A stretch of DNA of 64,000 nucleotides from Streptomyces sp. 135 (GCF_020026305.1 NZ_CP075691.1:1054001-1118000); one strand, 5' to 3'. Numbered from the stretch's first letter, positions 17,087-25,410 are shown. Notes: generated by a model not told the origin, from the letters alone. A program made the numbers and translations.

Positions 17087-18374
17087 AGGGTCCGCAGCGT
17101 CGCGGCCCACCGCCCCGGATCTGCGCCGCCTGCGCGCGGCGCTCACCGTCTTCTTCGCCCTCGACGGCTTCGTCTTCGCCGGCTGGGTGGTCCGCATCCC
17201 CGCCATCAAGGAGCAGACCGGCGCCTCGGCCAGTCAGCTCGGGCTCGCGCTGCTCGCCGTGTCCGCCGGCGCGGTGGTGACGATGACGCTCACCGGGCGG
17301 CTCTGCAAGCGCTACGGCAGCATCCCGGTCACCGTGGCCTGCGGCGTGCTGCTCCCGCTGAGCGTCGCGCTGCCGCCACTGACGGACTCGGTTCTCGTGC
17401 TCGCGCTCGTCCTGCTGTTCTTCGGGGCCGCGTACGGCGGTATCAGCGTGGCGATGAACAGCGCCGCCGTCGATCTGGTGAGCGCGCTGCGGCGGCCCGT
17501 GATGCCGAGCTTCCACGCGGCGTTCAGCCTGGGCGGCATGCTCGGCTCGGGGCTCGGCGGCCTGGTCGCGGGGCACCTCTCCCCCACCCCGCACCTGCTC
17601 GGCATCACCGTCGTCGGCCTCGCGATCACCGCGGCGACGGCGCCCGCGCTGCTGCGGCACGGGGCGGCGGACCGTATCCGGGCAGGCTCCCCCGAGCAGC
17701 CACGGCTACCGTCACCACCACGGCCGGAGGCGACCCACCCCACCCGCGAGAAGCACCGCACCCGCATGGACCGCCGCACCCGCGGCCTCGTCCTCGTGTT
17801 CGGGCTCATCGCGCTGTGCACCGCGTACGGCGAGGGCGCCATCGCGGACTGGGGCCCGCTGCACCTGGAGCAGGACCTGCACGCGCACCCGGGCGTCGCC
17901 GCCGCGGCATACTCGTGCTTCGCCCTCGCCATGACCGTCGGCCGCCTGACGGGCACCACCCTCCTCGAACGGCTCGGCCGCACCCGCACCGTGGTCGGCG
18001 GCGGCGCGACGGCGTGCGCCGGGATGCTGCTGGGCGCCCTGGCGCCCTCGGCGGGCCTGGCCCTCGCGGGGTTCGCCGTCACCGGCCTCGGGCTCGCCAA
18101 CATCTTCCCCGTGGCGGTCGAGCGCGCGGGAGCGCTGGCCGGTCCCGGCGGGGTCGCCGCCGCGTCGACGCTCGGCTACGGCGGCATGCTCGTCGGGCCG
18201 CCGCTCATCGGCTTCATGGCGGACTGGTACTCCCTGCCCACGGCACTGACGAGCGTGGCCGTGCTGGCGGGGGTCGCGGCCTGCATCGGCTTCGCGACCC
18301 GGCGCACGGAGCGCGCGGCGCCCTCGGTCCGTACGGCACACACGGAGGGCGTGGGGCGTACGGAAACGGTCTGA
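17067..18374 (+). CDS. MFS transporter, YbjJ/FucP-like family
   Basis: A 435-residue 12-helix transporter. It opens LRAALTVFFALDGFVFAGWVVRIPAIKEQ, and the RIPxIK motif is characteristic of YbjJ-like members. It also has MNSAAVDL and SFHAAFSLGGMLGSGLGG. A hydrophilic loop (about residues 205-245) joins the two halves. I chose GTG 17067 because a promoter at 17031-17060 places the mRNA start there; an in-frame ATG at 16971 lies upstream of that promoter. It is divergent from a ROK repressor whose probable operator covers the start codon, so carbohydrate-inducible uptake or export is a reasonable guess. Confidence 0.88.
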   Translation: MPLLNKLGSAASRPTAPDLRRLRAALTVFFALDGFVFAGWVVRIPAIKEQTGASASQLGLALLAVSAGAVVTMTLTGRLCKRYGSIPVTVACGVLLPLSVALPPLTDSVLVLALVLLFFGAAYGGISVAMNSAAVDLVSALRRPVMPSFHAAFSLGGMLGSGLGGLVAGHLSPTPHLLGITVVGLAITAATAPALLRHGAADRIRAGSPEQPRLPSPPRPEATHPTREKHRTRMDRRTRGLVLVFGLIALCTAYGEGAIADWGPLHLEQDLHAHPGVAAAAYSCFALAMTVGRLTGTTLLERLGRTRTVVGGGATACAGMLLGALAPSAGLALAGFAVTGLGLANIFPVAVERAGALAGPGGVAAASTLGYGGMLVGPPLIGFMADWYSLPTALTSVAVLAGVAACIGFATRRTERAAPSVRTAHTEGVGRTETV

Positions 18375-18425
18375 CATCTTCCGGAGGCTTGGGTTCGACC
18401 GTGCTCCATCCGACACACTCTCCGC

Positions 18426-19178
18426 ATGGACATTTCCCGGCACATTCAAGTGATCAGCGCGGAAGGGCAGTTGCTGGCCCGGGCCGCCGAACGAGCGGGG
18501 CCCGACGCCAAGGTGCCCACCTGCCCGGACTGGGAGGTGCGGGACCTGCTGCGGCACACCGGGATGGTGCACCGCTGGGCGGCGGCGTTCGTCGCCGAGC
18601 GGCGCACCGAGTTCCGGCTCGGCGGGGAGCTGCCGGAACTGGACGGCGCGGCGCTCCTCGACTGGTTCCGCGAAGGCCACGCCGCGCTGGTCGACACGCT
18701 CACCACCGCGCCGCCCGACGTCGATTGCTGGAGCTTCCTGCCGGCCTCGTCACCGCTGGCCTTCTGGGCTCGGCGGCAGGCGCACGAGACCACCGTCCAC
18801 CGGGTCGACGCCGAGTCCGCGCGCGGGGGCGCGCCCTCGCCGGTGGCCGTCGAGTTCGCCGTGGACGGGGTGGAGGAGTTGCTGCTCGGCCTCCACGCGC
18901 GCGAGAAGAGCCAGGTGCGCAGCGACGTTCCGCGGGTGCTGCGGGTGCGAGCCACCGACGCGGCCGCCGCGGCCGACGACCAGGTCTGGACGGTACGGCT
19001 GTCCGAGGGGCCGCCCGTCACGGAGCGCGGCGCCACGGCTCCCGCCGACTGCGAGATATCCGGCCCCGCGGCGGAGCTCTACCTGTCGCTGTGGAACCGG
19101 TTGCCGTTCCCCGAGGTGACCGGCGACCGTTCACTGGCGGCGCTGTGGCGGGAGAGGTCCGCCATCGTCATGCGCTGA
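18426..19178 (+). CDS. Maleylpyruvate isomerase-like mycothiol-dependent protein
   Basis: A 250-residue protein with the DinB/mycothiol-dependent N-terminal fold: VPTCPDWEVRDLLRHTGMVHRW, then a conserved WARRQAHETTVHRVDAE. The first motif's histidine with the E and H of the second are the expected metal ligands. The C-terminal MDMPI-type sheet domain follows (about residues 150-250, with WTVRL). Family members catalyse thiol-dependent isomerisation or transfer using mycothiol in actinobacteria; the substrate here is unknown. It stands alone, convergent with the marR gene. Confidence 0.85.
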   Translation: MDISRHIQVISAEGQLLARAAERAGPDAKVPTCPDWEVRDLLRHTGMVHRWAAAFVAERRTEFRLGGELPELDGAALLDWFREGHAALVDTLTTAPPDVDCWSFLPASSPLAFWARRQAHETTVHRVDAESARGGAPSPVAVEFAVDGVEELLLGLHAREKSQVRSDVPRVLRVRATDAAAAADDQVWTVRLSEGPPVTERGATAPADCEISGPAAELYLSLWNRLPFPEVTGDRSLAALWRERSAIVMR

Positions 19179-19206
19179 CCTGCCGCGCGGCGGGCCCGGA
19201 AACGGA

Positions 19207-19623
19207 CTAGGGGCCGGAGGTTCCGCAGTCGGAGCCGGCGAGCATCCGTTTGAGCACCGCCCGCTGCAGCGGCCGCACCTCGCGGTGCAGTGCGCGTCCC
19301 TTGTCGGTCAGGGAGACGCGCACGCCGCGCCGGTCCTCACTGCACATGCCGCGCTCGACGAGGCCGTCCTTCTCCAGGCGCCCGATGAGACGCGAGAGCG
19401 CGCTCTGGCTCAGGTGGACCTGGGAGGAGATCTCCTGGACGCGGAACGTACAGCCGCCGTCGTCCGACGACCCCTCGGCCAGGACGTCGAGGACCTCGAA
19501 GTCGCTCGCCCCCAGGCCGTGCGGATGCAGCTCGCGGTCGAGTTCGCACAGTGTGCGCGCATGCACCGCGAGGATGTCCCGCCATTGATCCACGAGCCCC
19601 TGCTCGGCCGTTTTCGCCGCCAT
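19207..19623 (-). CDS. MarR-family transcriptional regulator
   Basis: A 138-residue MarR protein. Helices around DFEVLDVLAEG, the winged helix VQEISSQVHLSQSALSRLIGRLEKDGLVER and the wing RRGVRVSLTDKGRAL are all present. I chose ATG 19623 (MAAKTAEQGLVDQWRDIL). No ribosome site precedes it, but TACCGT (-10 type, 19632-19637) lies eight bases upstream, suggesting a leaderless message. It is divergent from a 14-helix MFS exporter with a 27-bp inverted repeat in the shared control region. This is the usual arrangement for ligand-induced drug efflux. Confidence 0.92.
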   Translation of the reverse strand: MAAKTAEQGLVDQWRDILAVHARTLCELDRELHPHGLGASDFEVLDVLAEGSSDDGGCTFRVQEISSQVHLSQSALSRLIGRLEKDGLVERGMCSEDRRGVRVSLTDKGRALHREVRPLQRAVLKRMLAGSDCGTSGP

Positions 19624-19671
19624 GACATGCGACGGTAGCAGAAAGGCCCCCGTTTGTTGCATCGTAATTAA

Positions 19672-19698
19672 ATGCGCTTGCACACAATGCATACGCAT
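19672..19698. promoter_or_regulatory. 27-bp inverted repeat, probable MarR operator
   Basis: ATGCGnnTGCA-N5-TGCAnnCGCAT: nine of thirteen base pairs are symmetric about the central base. It lies 15-41 bp upstream of the MFS start (19713) and 49 bp upstream of the marR start, the right place for a MarR dimer to block both promoters. Confidence 0.65.
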
Positions 19699-19712
19699 GC
19701 ACCTTCGTCCGC

Positions 19713-21212
19713 ATGACTTCTCCGCTCACGGCAGTCTCCGCGTCCCCGGAGCGCTGGACCCCCCGCCTGTGGGGCACCCTGCTGGTGCTCTGCGCCGCGA
19801 TGTTCCTCGACGCGCTCGACGTATCGATGGTCGGCGTCGCCCTGCCCTCCATCGGCTCCGAACTGAACCTCACCACCTCGACCCTCCAGTGGGTCGTCAG
19901 CGGCTACATCCTCGGCTACGGCGGGCTGCTGCTCCTCGGCGGCCGCGCCGCCGACCTGCTCGGCCGCCGCCGCGTCTTCCTCATCGCGCTCGCCGTCTTC
20001 GCGCTCGCCTCGCTGCTCGGCGGCTTCGTCGACTCCGGGCCGCTGCTCATCGCCAGCCGTTTCATCAAGGGGCTGAGCGCCGCCTTCACCGCCCCCGCCG
20101 GTCTGTCCATCATCACCACCACGTTCGCCGAGGGCCCGGTCCGCAACCGCGCGCTCACCATCTACACCACCTGCGCCGCCACCGGCTTCTCCATGGGCCT
20201 CGTCCTGTCCGGTCTGCTCACCGAGGCCAGCTGGCGCCTGACCATGCTGCTGCCCGCGCCCATCGCGCTGCTCGCGCTGATCGCCGGCATCAAGCTGATC
20301 CCGCGCAGCGCCCGCGAGCAGAACAAGGGCGGATACGACGTGCCGGGCGCCGTCACCGGCACGGCCGCCATGCTGCTGCTCGTCTTCACCGTCGTGGAGG
20401 CCCCCGAGGCCGGCTGGGCGTCGGCCCGCACGCTCCTGTCGTTCCTCGCCGCCGCCGTCCTGCTCGCCGTCTTCGTCCGCATCGAACTGCGCTCCGCGAG
20501 CCCGCTGGTCCGGCTCGGCGTCCTGCGCTCGGGACCCCAGCTGCGGGCACAGCTCGGCGCGATGACGTTCTTCGGCGGCTATGTGTCCTTCCAGTTCCTC
20601 GCCACGCAGTACTTCCAGTCGCTGCTCGGCTGGTCCGCGCTGGAGACCGCGCTCGCCTTCCTGCCCGCGGGCGCCCTGGTCGCCCTGTCCTCGACGAAGG
20701 TCGGCTCGGTGATCGACCGGTTCGGCACGCCGCGCGTGATCGTGGCCGGCTTCGTCCTGCTCGTCGCCTCGTACGTGCTGTTCCTGCGGATCAGCCTCAC
20801 TCCCGCGTACGCCGCCGTGGTGCTGCCGTCCATGATCCTGCTGGGCTTCGCCTGCGCCCTGGTCTTCCCCTCGCTCAACATCCAGGCCACCAACGGCGTG
20901 GACGACGACGAGCAGGGCATGGTCTCCGGGCTCCTCAACACCTCGATCCAGGTGGGCGGCGCGATCTTCCTCGCGGTCGTCACGGCCGTGGTCACCGCGT
21001 CGTCCCACGCCGGGGACTCCTCGCCGCAGGCCGTCCTCGACAGCTTCCGGCCGGGCCTGATCGTGGTGACCCTCATCGCCGTCGCCGGGCTCGCCATCTC
21101 CGCCACCGGGCTGCGCACACGGCGTACGAAGGAGAGCGCCGCGGGACGTGTCGTCGCGAAGTCGGTGCCGGTCCCCGACGCCGACCGGGAGCGGGTGGCC
21201 GTCCACGACTGA
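19713..21212 (+). CDS. MFS transporter, DHA2 (EmrB/QacA-like, 14-helix) family
   Basis: A 499-residue transporter of DHA2 size. The first helix carries AAMFLDALDVSMVGVALPSIG (the family D-x4-N/D motif variant). Motif A is GGRAADLLGRRRVF and motif C-like GFSMGLVLSGLL. The remaining hydrophobic segments bring the count to about 14. A hydrophilic tail of about 35 residues ends the protein. ATG 19713 has no Shine-Dalgarno; a leaderless or weakly initiated transcript is likely. Control by the divergent MarR protein through the 27-bp repeat is inferred. Drug or metabolite efflux is the family role. Confidence 0.93.
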   Translation: MTSPLTAVSASPERWTPRLWGTLLVLCAAMFLDALDVSMVGVALPSIGSELNLTTSTLQWVVSGYILGYGGLLLLGGRAADLLGRRRVFLIALAVFALASLLGGFVDSGPLLIASRFIKGLSAAFTAPAGLSIITTTFAEGPVRNRALTIYTTCAATGFSMGLVLSGLLTEASWRLTMLLPAPIALLALIAGIKLIPRSAREQNKGGYDVPGAVTGTAAMLLLVFTVVEAPEAGWASARTLLSFLAAAVLLAVFVRIELRSASPLVRLGVLRSGPQLRAQLGAMTFFGGYVSFQFLATQYFQSLLGWSALETALAFLPAGALVALSSTKVGSVIDRFGTPRVIVAGFVLLVASYVLFLRISLTPAYAAVVLPSMILLGFACALVFPSLNIQATNGVDDDEQGMVSGLLNTSIQVGGAIFLAVVTAVVTASSHAGDSSPQAVLDSFRPGLIVVTLIAVAGLAISATGLRTRRTKESAAGRVVAKSVPVPDADRERVAVHD

Positions 21213-21288
21213 CGTCCGTGGAGACGTGAGCCGGGTGCCCGGCGGCGGTCCCTTGCCCGCCGGGCCCCCGGCTGTGACACTTCCCGGC

Positions 21289-21594
21289 ATGACGAACACG
21301 GGGTATACGGGGCGCCGGACGGCCGCCGAGCGGGACGCGATCACGATCGAGATCGGTTACGCGCTCGTCAGTGGGGCGGTCGTGGCCATCGCGTTGTTCT
21401 GCGTGGTGACCATCGGTCCCCTGCTGGCGTTCGATCCGCCGCGCGCCGTCGCGAGCGCGCTCATCGTGGCCGGGCCCGTGCTCGCCGTCGTGGTGTTCGT
21501 GGTGCGGGTGGCCACCGTGCTGTGGCGGTTCCACGACCGCGCGCGGGCGGCGGCTCAGCCCAGCCAGCCGGGACGGACCAGGCCCGACTCGTAG
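21289..21594 (+). CDS. Small two-helix membrane protein (DUF6332-like)
   Basis: A 101-residue protein with the opening RRTAAERDAITIEIGYALVSG, then two membrane helices (about residues 20-42 and 50-75) and a basic C-terminus. The ERDA-x2-IEIGYAL pattern recalls the short Streptomyces membrane proteins grouped as DUF6332, though I cannot confirm this without a search. The last 40 bp overlap the 3' end of the convergent response-regulator gene, so its C-terminal residues (AQPSQPGRTRPDS) are constrained by that gene. Function unknown. Confidence 0.65.
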   Translation: MTNTGYTGRRTAAERDAITIEIGYALVSGAVVAIALFCVVTIGPLLAFDPPRAVASALIVAGPVLAVVVFVVRVATVLWRFHDRARAAAQPSQPGRTRPDS

Positions 21595-22220
21595 GCGAGG
21601 ACGACCAGTTGGGCGCGGTCGCGGGCGCCCAGTTTCACCATCGTCCGGCTCACGTGCGTCTTGGCGGTGAGCGGGCTGACGACCAGGCGGCGGGCGATCT
21701 CCTCGTTCGAGAGGCCGATGCCGACCAGCGCCATCACCTCCCGCTCCCGCTCGGTGAGTCCGCTCAGGGCGTCGGCGGCGGCCGGCTCCTTCGAGCGGGC
21801 CGCGAACTCGGCGATGAGCCGACGGGTCACACCGGGCGAGAGCAGCGCGTCGCCCTCGACCACCGCCCGCACCGCGCGCAGCAGTTCGTCCGGCTCGGTG
21901 TCCTTGACGAGGAAACCGGAGGCTCCGGAGCGGATCGCCTCGAAGACGTACTCGTCCAGTTCGAAGGTGGTGAGCATCACCACCTTCACGCCGTCCAGGC
22001 CCGGCTCGCCGGTGATCCGGCGCGTCGCGGCGAGCCCGTCGAGCAGCGGCATGCGGATGTCCATCAGGACGACGTCCGGGCGCAGTTGACGCACCGCCCG
22101 CACCGCTTGCTCACCGTCCGCGGCCTCCCCGACGACCCCGATGTCCGGCTGGGCGTCGAGGAGCGCCTTGAAGCCCGCCCTGACCAAGGACTGGTCGTCG
22201 GCGAGCAGTACGCGGATCAC
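21555..22220 (-). CDS. LuxR/NarL-family response regulator
   Basis: A 221-residue regulator: receiver acidic pair DD at residues 8-9, phosphoacceptor Asp54 in VVLMDIRMPLLDG, LTTFE and FLVKDT, then the LuxR helix-turn-helix LTEREREVMALVGIGLSNEEIA...TAKTHVSRTM. Its start overlaps the kinase stop (ATGA at 22217-22220). The 3' end overlaps the small convergent membrane gene by 40 bp. Its targets are not evident; the adjacent PadR-led operon (23658 onward) is a candidate only by proximity. Confidence 0.94.
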   Translation of the reverse strand: MIRVLLADDQSLVRAGFKALLDAQPDIGVVGEAADGEQAVRAVRQLRPDVVLMDIRMPLLDGLAATRRITGEPGLDGVKVVMLTTFELDEYVFEAIRSGASGFLVKDTEPDELLRAVRAVVEGDALLSPGVTRRLIAEFAARSKEPAAADALSGLTEREREVMALVGIGLSNEEIARRLVVSPLTAKTHVSRTMVKLGARDRAQLVVLAYESGLVRPGWLG

Positions 22221-23494
22221 TGGTCCTCCCGGGGTGCCGTGCGGGCCTCGCGGTCCCTGTCCGCCGCCAGGGGCAGTACGGCGCTCACGCGGAAGCCGCC
22301 GCCCGGGCGCGGGCCCGCCTCGATCGTGCCACCGAGGGCCGCGGCGCGCTCCCGCATCCCGGCGAGGCCGTTGCCGCTGCCGCCCGCGTCGGCCCCGGTG
22401 GCGGGCCCGTCGTCGTCGACGCGCAGGGTGAGCGCCGTCTTCTCGTGGCGCACCCGCACGCGCGCGTGGCGTGAACCGGAGTGGCGTACGACGTTCGTCA
22501 GCGCCTCCTGGACGATGCGGAACGCGGCGAGGTCGGCGCCCGGTGGCAGCTTCGCGCGGGTGCCCTCGGTGGTGACGTCGACGGTCAGGCCCGCGCTCCT
22601 CGCCTGCTCGACGAGTTCCGGCAGCCGGTCGAGACCCGGCGCGGGGGCGCGGGGCGCCTCACCGGGGGCGCGCAGCGTGTCCAGGACCTGGCGCACCTCC
22701 CCCAGCGCCTCCTTGCTGGCGGCCTTGATGGTGGTCAGGGCGGTGCGGGCCTGCTCGGGGTCGGAGTCGAGCAGGGCGAGGCCCATGCCGGCCTGGACGT
22801 TGATGACGGAGATGCTGTGCGCGAGGACGTCGTGCAGTTCGCGGGCCATCCGCAGTCGCTCCCTGTCTGCGCGCCGCCGGGCCGCCTGCGCCCGCTCGGT
22901 ACGCTCCTTGACCCACTGTTCCCGGCGTACGCGGCCGAGTTCGGACACGGCGACGATCGCCACGACCCAGGCGGCGACCACGATCTCCTCGCTCCAGGCA
23001 CGGGCCCCGTCGCCGCCCGGCGGCAGCCACTGGTAGAGCCAGTGCGCGAGCAGCAGATGCCCGGCCCAGAGCGCGCCGACGGCTCCCCACGCCGCGCGCC
23101 GGTGCCCCGCGACGACCGCGGCGAAGCAGGCCACGGCGACGGTGAGCAGGACCGGGCCGTACGGATATCCGGCACCGAGGTAGAGCAGCGTGAGCCCGAC
23201 GGTGGCGTACGCGACGGGCACGGGGTGGCGGTGGCGCGCCAGGAGCACCGCCGTGGCCAGGAACAGCAGCACCCGGGCGGTGGGCGTGAGGCTCTCGCGG
23301 CCGGGCTGGCCGTCCCCGGCGAAGCCGGAGCCGATCTGCACGAACACGGTGAGCGCGAGCGTCGTCAGCCAGGGCAGCCGCCGCGCGCCGTCCTGCGTAC
23401 CGGAACTCCACCAGGGCGGGCCGTACCGCCACATCGGCGCTCCGCCCCACGCCGGGGGCGGCCCGCCCGGCTCGCGTCCGCGCTGCTCGTCCAT
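22217..23494 (-). CDS. Sensor histidine kinase, NarL-type (HisKA_3)
   Basis: A 425-residue kinase with a Pro/Gly/Trp-rich N-terminus, five or so membrane helices (about residues 40-180), the phosphoacceptor segment RERLRMARELHDVLAHSISV and a HATPase domain with AFRIVQEALTNVVRHSG and GNGLAGMRERAA. I prefer ATG 23494: a TAGCGT -10-type hexamer lies seven bases upstream, suggesting a leaderless transcript; GTG 23503 is the in-frame alternative and would sit inside that hexamer. The partner is the response regulator at 21555-22220. The short extracellular loops again suggest intramembrane sensing. Confidence 0.9.
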   Translation of the reverse strand: MDEQRGREPGGPPPAWGGAPMWRYGPPWWSSGTQDGARRLPWLTTLALTVFVQIGSGFAGDGQPGRESLTPTARVLLFLATAVLLARHRHPVPVAYATVGLTLLYLGAGYPYGPVLLTVAVACFAAVVAGHRRAAWGAVGALWAGHLLLAHWLYQWLPPGGDGARAWSEEIVVAAWVVAIVAVSELGRVRREQWVKERTERAQAARRRADRERLRMARELHDVLAHSISVINVQAGMGLALLDSDPEQARTALTTIKAASKEALGEVRQVLDTLRAPGEAPRAPAPGLDRLPELVEQARSAGLTVDVTTEGTRAKLPPGADLAAFRIVQEALTNVVRHSGSRHARVRVRHEKTALTLRVDDDGPATGADAGGSGNGLAGMRERAAALGGTIEAGPRPGGGFRVSAVLPLAADRDREARTAPREDQ

Positions 23495-23621
23495 GAGCGT
23501 CACGCTAGACGGCGGGCGGTGCGGCGGGCGTCCGCCGGGCGTGGTGATCGGGCGTACTGCCGGGGGAGTACGCGGCCCCGCCGCTACTCTTCCGTCTCCC
23601 GTTCCGAGGCCTCCTGCGACC

Positions 23622-23659
23622 TTGCCGTGCAGGTGACGCCCATACTAGAGTTTAGGTAT
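23622..23659 (+). promoter_or_regulatory. padR promoter with overlapping PadR-type inverted repeat
   Basis: TTGCCG (23622-23627) and TAGAGT (23646-23651) are spaced 18 bp apart. The start codon at 23658 lies six bases after the -10 box, so the transcript is probably leaderless. ATAC-N10-GTAT (23642-23659) is an inverted repeat over the -10 box and start, in the style of PadR operators (ATGT/ATAC...ACAT/GTAT). Confidence 0.55.
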
Positions 23660-24005
23660 GGCTAAAACGCCGCGCATGACACTCCAGACCCAGCTGGTGC
23701 TGCGGACCTTGCTGGAGACCCCGGCCCGGGCCCGCTACGGCCTCGAACTCTCCGAGGCGGCGGGCCTGCCGACCGGAACGATCCACCCGATCCTCGCCCG
23801 TCTGGAGAACGCGGGCTGGCTGGAGTCGTTCTGGGAGGACACCGGCGAGATCGAGAAGACCGACCCGCCGCGCCCGCGCCGTCGTTACTACCGCTTCACG
23901 CGGAGCGGCACCGAATCCGCCCGCCTCGCCCTCGCCCAGGCCTACAACGGCGGGGCGACCTCCGCCCGCCTGCGCCCGGCCGCCGACGGTCCTGGAGGGG
24001 TGTAG
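23658..24005 (+). CDS. PadR-family transcriptional regulator
   Basis: A 115-residue short PadR protein. The winged helix is LVLRTLLETPARARYGLELSEAAGLPTGTIHPILARLENAGWLES, and the wing ends RRRYYRFTRSGTESARLAL. It lacks the long C-terminal dimerisation helix of PadR subfamily 1, so it belongs to the compact type. ATG 23658 sits directly behind a -10 box and inside a probable self-operator. It leads an operon: the next gene starts four bases after its stop and the one after overlaps, so it likely controls its own downstream genes. Confidence 0.9.
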   Translation: MAKTPRMTLQTQLVLRTLLETPARARYGLELSEAAGLPTGTIHPILARLENAGWLESFWEDTGEIEKTDPPRPRRRYYRFTRSGTESARLALAQAYNGGATSARLRPAADGPGGV

Positions 24006-24009
24006 CCGC

Positions 24010-24594
24010 ATGGGAGGAGACTTCGACGGCGACTTCCTCGTGGAGCCCGGTCCGGGCCATGAGGGCATCGACTCCGCCGGCGAGACGGCGGACGGCCAGG
24101 CCGACATCACGGTCCGACGCCTCCGATTCCTCGGGAGCATGGATCAAGAGCCCCCTTCAGGTGCCCTTCTGGCCTGTGTCAATGGGCACATCACGCCAGC
24201 GGGCGACTGGTGCGAGGTCTGCGGGCACCCGGTGCCCGGCACCCCGCTCCCCGAACCGGTGCGGACGGAGGCGGCCGAGGACGACATCCGGGTCGCCGAG
24301 GACGAAGCCGACCCGAGTGCCGACAGCGCTGTCACGGCCCTGTCGACCGTGGCCGCGGCCTTGCCGTCGGTCCTGGCCCGGCCCCCCAGGCCCAGCAAGT
24401 GCGTCAACCTCGCCGCCCGGCTCCTGCCCGGCCGGGACCGCGAACGGTGGGTCGAGGAGTGGCAGGCCGAGTGGTTCGACCTCGCCTCCCGCTCCCCACG
24501 CGTTCGCGCCGTGTTCGTGGCGCGCGTCATCCTGCACAGCGGGCCCCGACTCGCCTGGCTGCTGCGCGTCCGACGCCCCAAGGAGACGGCGTGA
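24010..24594 (+). CDS. Hypothetical protein with zinc-ribbon-like motif and C-terminal 'LLPG/EEW' module
   Basis: A 194-residue protein from ATG 24010, with GGAGGGG nine bases upstream; ATG 24139 is a weaker alternative. The middle holds ACVNGH-x8-WCEVCGHP, a C/H-rich motif that could bind zinc, followed by an acidic, low-complexity linker. The C-terminal 60 residues read NLAARLLPGRDRERWVEEW and AEWFDLASR, then a hydrophobic segment and GPRLAWLLRVRR. The same module ends the next gene. I know no function for it. PadR linkage suggests a small membrane-associated regulatory pair. Its stop overlaps the next start (GTGA). Confidence 0.7.
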   Translation: MGGDFDGDFLVEPGPGHEGIDSAGETADGQADITVRRLRFLGSMDQEPPSGALLACVNGHITPAGDWCEVCGHPVPGTPLPEPVRTEAAEDDIRVAEDEADPSADSAVTALSTVAAALPSVLARPPRPSKCVNLAARLLPGRDRERWVEEWQAEWFDLASRSPRVRAVFVARVILHSGPRLAWLLRVRRPKETA

Positions 24595-25112
24595 CCGGCC
24601 CCTTACCCGTACGCGACAAGCCGCACTTCACGCGGGAACGCGCCGACGCCCTGGCGGCGCACAACGTGGCACTGGCCGCGGCGCATCGGTTCCTCGGGTC
24701 CCCGGCGATGGAGGAGTGGGTGCGGACAGCCCTCACCGGGCTCACGGGAGCACCCACGTACGTGAGCCGGAGTCGCTCCGTACTGACGCTCGATGACGAC
24801 GAACTGCGCGGGCTGCTGCGCTCCGTCCGGGAACAGCGCCGCCGGGGCGACCGAAGCCGTCCGGTCGGGCGGCACCCGGCGGCGGCCGCGCCGGACAGGG
24901 CCTCGTCGAGCCCCCGGCTCATCTCGTTGGCGGCCGCGCTGTTGCCCGGGGCCCAGCGTGACCGGTGGACCGAGGAGTGGACCGCCGAGTGGGCCGACCT
25001 GTCCGAACGCCCGGCGCACACGCGGTGGCCGTACCTGTGCCGGCTCCTCCTCCACGGCGCGCCCAGGCTCGCTTGGAGCGCCCGCCGCGTCGCCCGCCGG
25101 CGACCGGTGTGA
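24591..25112 (+). CDS. Hypothetical protein with C-terminal 'LLPG/EEW' module (paralogous to the preceding gene)
   Basis: A 173-residue protein starting at GTG 24591, overlapping the upstream stop by 4 bp. The N-terminal half is helical and charged, with no recognised domain. The C-terminal half repeats the module of the gene before: SLAAALLPGAQRDRWTEEW, TAEWADLSER, then LCRLLLHGAPRLAWSARRV. The shared pattern LLPG-x4-RW-x-EEW-x-AEW followed by G-x-PRLAW indicates duplication or a shared interaction unit. No signal peptide is present; a single weakly hydrophobic helix may contact the membrane. Function unknown. Confidence 0.7.
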   Translation: MTGPLPVRDKPHFTRERADALAAHNVALAAAHRFLGSPAMEEWVRTALTGLTGAPTYVSRSRSVLTLDDDELRGLLRSVREQRRRGDRSRPVGRHPAAAAPDRASSSPRLISLAAALLPGAQRDRWTEEWTAEWADLSERPAHTRWPYLCRLLLHGAPRLAWSARRVARRRPV

Positions 25113-25134
25113 GCCGACCCGGTCCCGCCCCCGT

Positions 25135-25174
25135 ATCCCTCGTGTCCCTCATATCCCTCATATCCCTCGTATCC
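25135..25174. repeat. Four tandem 9-bp repeats
   Basis: Four consecutive 9-mers of the type RTCCCTCRT plus a partial fifth fill the gap between two co-directional genes. They end 30 bp before the next start codon, just upstream of its ribosome site. The unit is far more T-rich than the flanks. Confidence 0.7.
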
Positions 25175-25203
25175 ACAGGAAGCACCCGACAGGAGACCAC
25201 CTG

Positions 25204-25401
25204 ATGTCATTCCAGGACGGCGGGGCCACCATCCGCCTGCGCTACCTGCCCGGCACCGGTTTCGCTCTCGCCGGCGCTGTGACGGCAGGCATCACCTGGG
25301 AGTACGTCCCGCAGGCCGGCACCTGGCCGCTCGCCGTGATCGCCGCGGTGGCCATGATGTGCGACGCGGCCATCATCGCCACGCGCGGCCGGCGCGGTTG
25401 A
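25204..25401 (+). CDS. Small two-helix membrane protein
   Basis: A 65-residue protein starting at ATG 25204 with AGGAG ten bases upstream. It begins MSFQDGGATIRLRYLPGTG and has two hydrophobic helices (about residues 18-36 and 41-60) and a basic end (RGRRG). No family recognised. It lies at the end of the PadR-led operon, separated from the gene before by the 9-bp tandem repeats, and is convergent with the EamA gene. Confidence 0.6.
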   Translation: MSFQDGGATIRLRYLPGTGFALAGAVTAGITWEYVPQAGTWPLAVIAAVAMMCDAAIIATRGRRG

Positions 25402-25410
25402 CGGCGGCGC

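Noticed and set aside
19668..21344. A 558-codon open frame opposite the DHA2 transporter
   Set aside because: Composition is typical of an antisense frame; the forward frame encodes a clear 14-helix transporter.
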